In this document: in pieces, positions 6,701 to 8,408 of the stretch | Position numbering within the stretch: the stretch's first letter is position 1 | Layout of the letters: every line of letters starts with the position of its first letter | Assembly: GCA_030432015.1 (NCBI GenBank) | Contig: JAUIHJ010000355.1 | Coordinates: 1-8,408 of the forward strand | DNA from: a bacterium | Lineage (GTDB): Bacteria > Planctomycetota > Planctomycetia > Pirellulales > Pirellulaceae | Direction: 5' to 3' | DNA: 8,408 bases | Translations under genes and position numbers: made by a program | The notes under the pieces: model-generated | What the model saw: only the letters and a program-made list of their open reading frames with translations | Databases searched by the model: none | What the model was told of the DNA's origin: nothing

Positions 6701-7825
6701 CCCGGGCCGGTCGCATCGCAAAAAGTCGATCGGCAGCGGCGTCGTACCGGCACAGTTCAAATCCGCGAGCGCTTCCCCCAAGACACCGGCAAACTTGAAG
6801 CCGTGCCCTGATAATCCGGCCGCAAAGCAGACCCGGTCGTGCCGGGGGTGGCGGTCGACAATAAAGTGTTCGTCGGCGGAAACCGTGTAATAGCAGACCA
6901 CATGATCGGTCGGTCGGTTGGAGACACCTGGCAGATGCTGCGAGAGAAAGTGTTCGATGCGGCCTCGATCAACGGGTTCGACCGATCGGTCGTCGCCAAG
7001 CGGGTTTTCCACGATGGTCCCGCAACTATGATCGGCAACTTTGACGCCGCGGCCATCCAGTTGGGGAAAGCCGTAGTAGAATCCGTGGGGAGTTTCATAA
7101 AAGAACGCGGGACAACCCTGATCGTGTTGGTAGAGCGACGTGTCACAGGCGTACCAATGCAGATGTTGGCGCCGCACTGTCAGCGAGATGTTGAGGTCGG
7201 CCAACAGGCGACTTGCCCAGGGGCCGGCGGTAATGACCAGTTGCGAGGCGCGCCATTGGTTCGTCGTCGTCTGCACGGTGACCCCGTCGGACGCTTGGCT
7301 CCACGACAGGACATCCTGGTCGTCGCGTAGGTCGGCACCCGCCTCCGCGGCGCCCTCCAGGTGCGCCAGCACGCACGGTTCGACGAGCAGATAACCGGCT
7401 TCCGCCTCGAAGACCGCCTGGGCATCGGGCGGTATGACAAACCCCGGATATCGGGCTTCGACCTCCGCCCGCGACAGCGGGGTGACATCCAGACCGTGGG
7501 CCCGGGCACTCCGCATGACGCCCGGAACGACCAGGCCATCGGGAGGTCCGACTTCGATCAACCCTGATTCAAACAGCAGCGGGGCGCCGGCGACGGCCTC
7601 CAGTTCCCGCCACAACGTATACGCTCGCTGCAGCAATGGCACGTAGTCGGGATGTTCAAAGTACGCCTTGCGAATGATTCTCGATTGGCCGTGCGAACTC
7701 CCCTGGTCGTGCCCGCCTGGGAAGCGGTCCAGGCCGAGGACACGTAGGCCGCGTCGAGCGAGATGGAATGCCGCGGCGCTGCCGACGCCGCCCGTGCCCA
7801 GGACGATGACGTCGTAGGTGCTCAT
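6692..7825 (-). CDS. FAD-dependent amine oxidase of the monomeric sarcosine / N-methyltryptophan oxidase family
   Basis: A 377-residue flavoprotein, close to the usual length of about 370-390. It probably oxidises an N-methylated amino acid or similar secondary amine with O2, releasing H2O2; the actual substrate cannot be read from sequence. The N-terminus carries the FAD dinucleotide motif (VIVLGTGGVGSAAAFHLARR, GxGGxGS), then GSSHGQSRIIRKAYFEHPDY, matching the conserved GSxHGxxRIIR region of this family. Lys262 in GVKVADH corresponds to the family's oxygen-activating lysine. Cys311 in VVCYYTVSADEHFIVD corresponds to the cysteine that binds FAD covalently. FAAGLSGHGFKFAGVLGEALADL completes the C-terminal FAD contact. 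No signal peptide, so cytoplasmic. ATG 7825 is chosen because it overlaps the upstream stop as ATGA (translational coupling); TTG 7834 would add only three residues. The gene ends with TAG inside the last codons of glyQS. Confidence 0.9.
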   Translation of the reverse strand: MSTYDVIVLGTGGVGSAAAFHLARRGLRVLGLDRFPGGHDQGSSHGQSRIIRKAYFEHPDYVPLLQRAYTLWRELEAVAGAPLLFESGLIEVGPPDGLVVPGVMRSARAHGLDVTPLSRAEVEARYPGFVIPPDAQAVFEAEAGYLLVEPCVLAHLEGAAEAGADLRDDQDVLSWSQASDGVTVQTTTNQWRASQLVITAGPWASRLLADLNISLTVRRQHLHWYACDTSLYQHDQGCPAFFYETPHGFYYGFPQLDGRGVKVADHSCGTIVENPLGDDRSVEPVDRGRIEHFLSQHLPGVSNRPTDHVVCYYTVSADEHFIVDRHPRHDRVCFAAGLSGHGFKFAGVLGEALADLNCAGTTPLPIDFLRCDRPGLR

Positions 7826-8408
7826 CGAATCCAAAACTCGACCGTGGCGTGGTTCGATTTGTTACCTTTGACGTCCTGAATGGTCAGCTGCAGCGTGTAG
7901 TGTCCCTGATCGATCTTCTGGGGCATAAACATGCGATACGCAATAAAATAGTCGTGGCGTCGATTTTGGCTGACCTGTTTGTCCAACGGGAGGACGACAT
8001 TCGCGACTCGCTGCCCCTCGGCATCGAAGATGGTGTACTCGCCCTGTAATTCTGTCTCGTGGCGGTCCGCCTCGGACTCGACGGAAAAATTTTCAACTTC
8101 GACATAGAGTAATACTTCCTGACCGGACTTGAATCCGTTCGACTTGAATTCGTCAAAGTGCCCATAGCTGACAACCTTGCGGCAGAATGTCAGGTTGCGG
8201 ACATCCAGCGTGCTGATATTCGCCAAATGATCCGCAGCTCGGCGGAGGCTGCGTAATGCGAGCGCCGAGCGTCGGCTGGACGTGTTTTTCTCGTCGGCGT
8301 CCAGCGAATACATCAGACCATGGGTGACATGCTTCCAATACTCCTGTTCGTCTTCGTCCACGGCTTCAATGGGCTCGAGCGCTTTTTCCGGGTCGTTCAG
8401 GATAGCAT
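7822..8408 (-). CDS. Conserved-looking protein of unknown function, C-terminal part (5' end outside window)
   Basis: The frame is open to the right edge, giving about 195 residues of a longer protein. GTG 8361 is an internal Val in an open frame (preceded by AILNDPEKALEPIEA), so a start there is unlikely. The visible part begins with an acidic, helical stretch (DEDEQEYWKHVTHGLMYSLD) and an Arg/Leu-rich helix (SALALRSLRRAADHL). It then becomes beta-rich, with alternating strands such as VLLYVEVENFSVES, GEYTIFDAEGQRVANVVLPL, HYTLQLTIQDVKG and ATVEFWIR, suggesting an immunoglobulin-like sandwich at the C-terminus. I do not recognise a named family. Its TGA overlaps the ATG of the flavoprotein gene, so the two are probably translated together, but the flavoprotein gives no clear clue to its job. 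Confidence 0.75.
   Translation of the reverse strand, partial: AILNDPEKALEPIEAVDEDEQEYWKHVTHGLMYSLDADEKNTSSRRSALALRSLRRAADHLANISTLDVRNLTFCRKVVSYGHFDEFKSNGFKSGQEVLLYVEVENFSVESEADRHETELQGEYTIFDAEGQRVANVVLPLDKQVSQNRRHDYFIAYRMFMPQKIDQGHYTLQLTIQDVKGNKSNHATVEFWIR

Noticed and set aside
8359..8361. GTG start for the right-edge gene
   Set aside because: The frame stays open with sensible sequence to the window edge, so the gene is more likely truncated by the window.

Overview
The window comes from a member of the Planctomycetota, probably Pirellulales-like. The support is a DUF1559 protein with its C-terminal H-x9-DG motif, followed by a small lipoprotein of the kind that commonly sits beside it. 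The DNA is moderately GC-rich, and a TPR-fused multiheme cytochrome c and an exported redoxin with a long helical N-terminal domain are also typical of this phylum.

Layout. The + strand carries the 3' end of a DUF1559 gene (to 580), a carboxypeptidase-regulatory-like lipoprotein (668-1102), and a seven-heme membrane-anchored cytochrome c with C-terminal TPR repeats (start preferred at 1367, to 3442). Convergent to the cytochrome, on the - strand, is a TlpA/thioredoxin-like exported redoxin (4810 down to 3698). Divergent from the redoxin is glycyl-tRNA synthetase (5009-6700, +). Convergent with that, and overlapping it by 9 bp, is a sarcosine/N-methyltryptophan-oxidase-type flavoprotein (7825 down to 6692, -). 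The flavoprotein is coupled by an ATGA overlap to an unrecognised planctomycete-type protein whose 5' end lies beyond the window (8408 down to 7822, -).

The main result is in the redoxin. Its reading frame is interrupted once, by a TGA exactly where the first cysteine of the W-C-G-P-C thioredoxin motif should be. The reading frame is the same on both sides: WGDW, then TGA, then GPCRAMYPHE. TGA ends at least two other genes in the window, so the code is not reassigned wholesale. An 8-bp perfect hairpin with a GGUC loop starts 23 nt after the TGA, resembling a bacterial SECIS element. The simplest reading is a selenocysteine-containing (UGPC) exported thiol-disulfide oxidoreductase of 370 residues. 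Conventional annotation would split it into two genes or call it a pseudogene.

The redoxin and cytochrome are exported neighbours and may both take part in envelope redox chemistry, for example keeping CxxCH cysteines reduced for heme attachment. That link is inference from position only. A second oddity is a set of three mutually complementary arms (1279-1331) just upstream of the preferred cytochrome start. They can form either of two competing hairpins, as in an attenuator or terminator.
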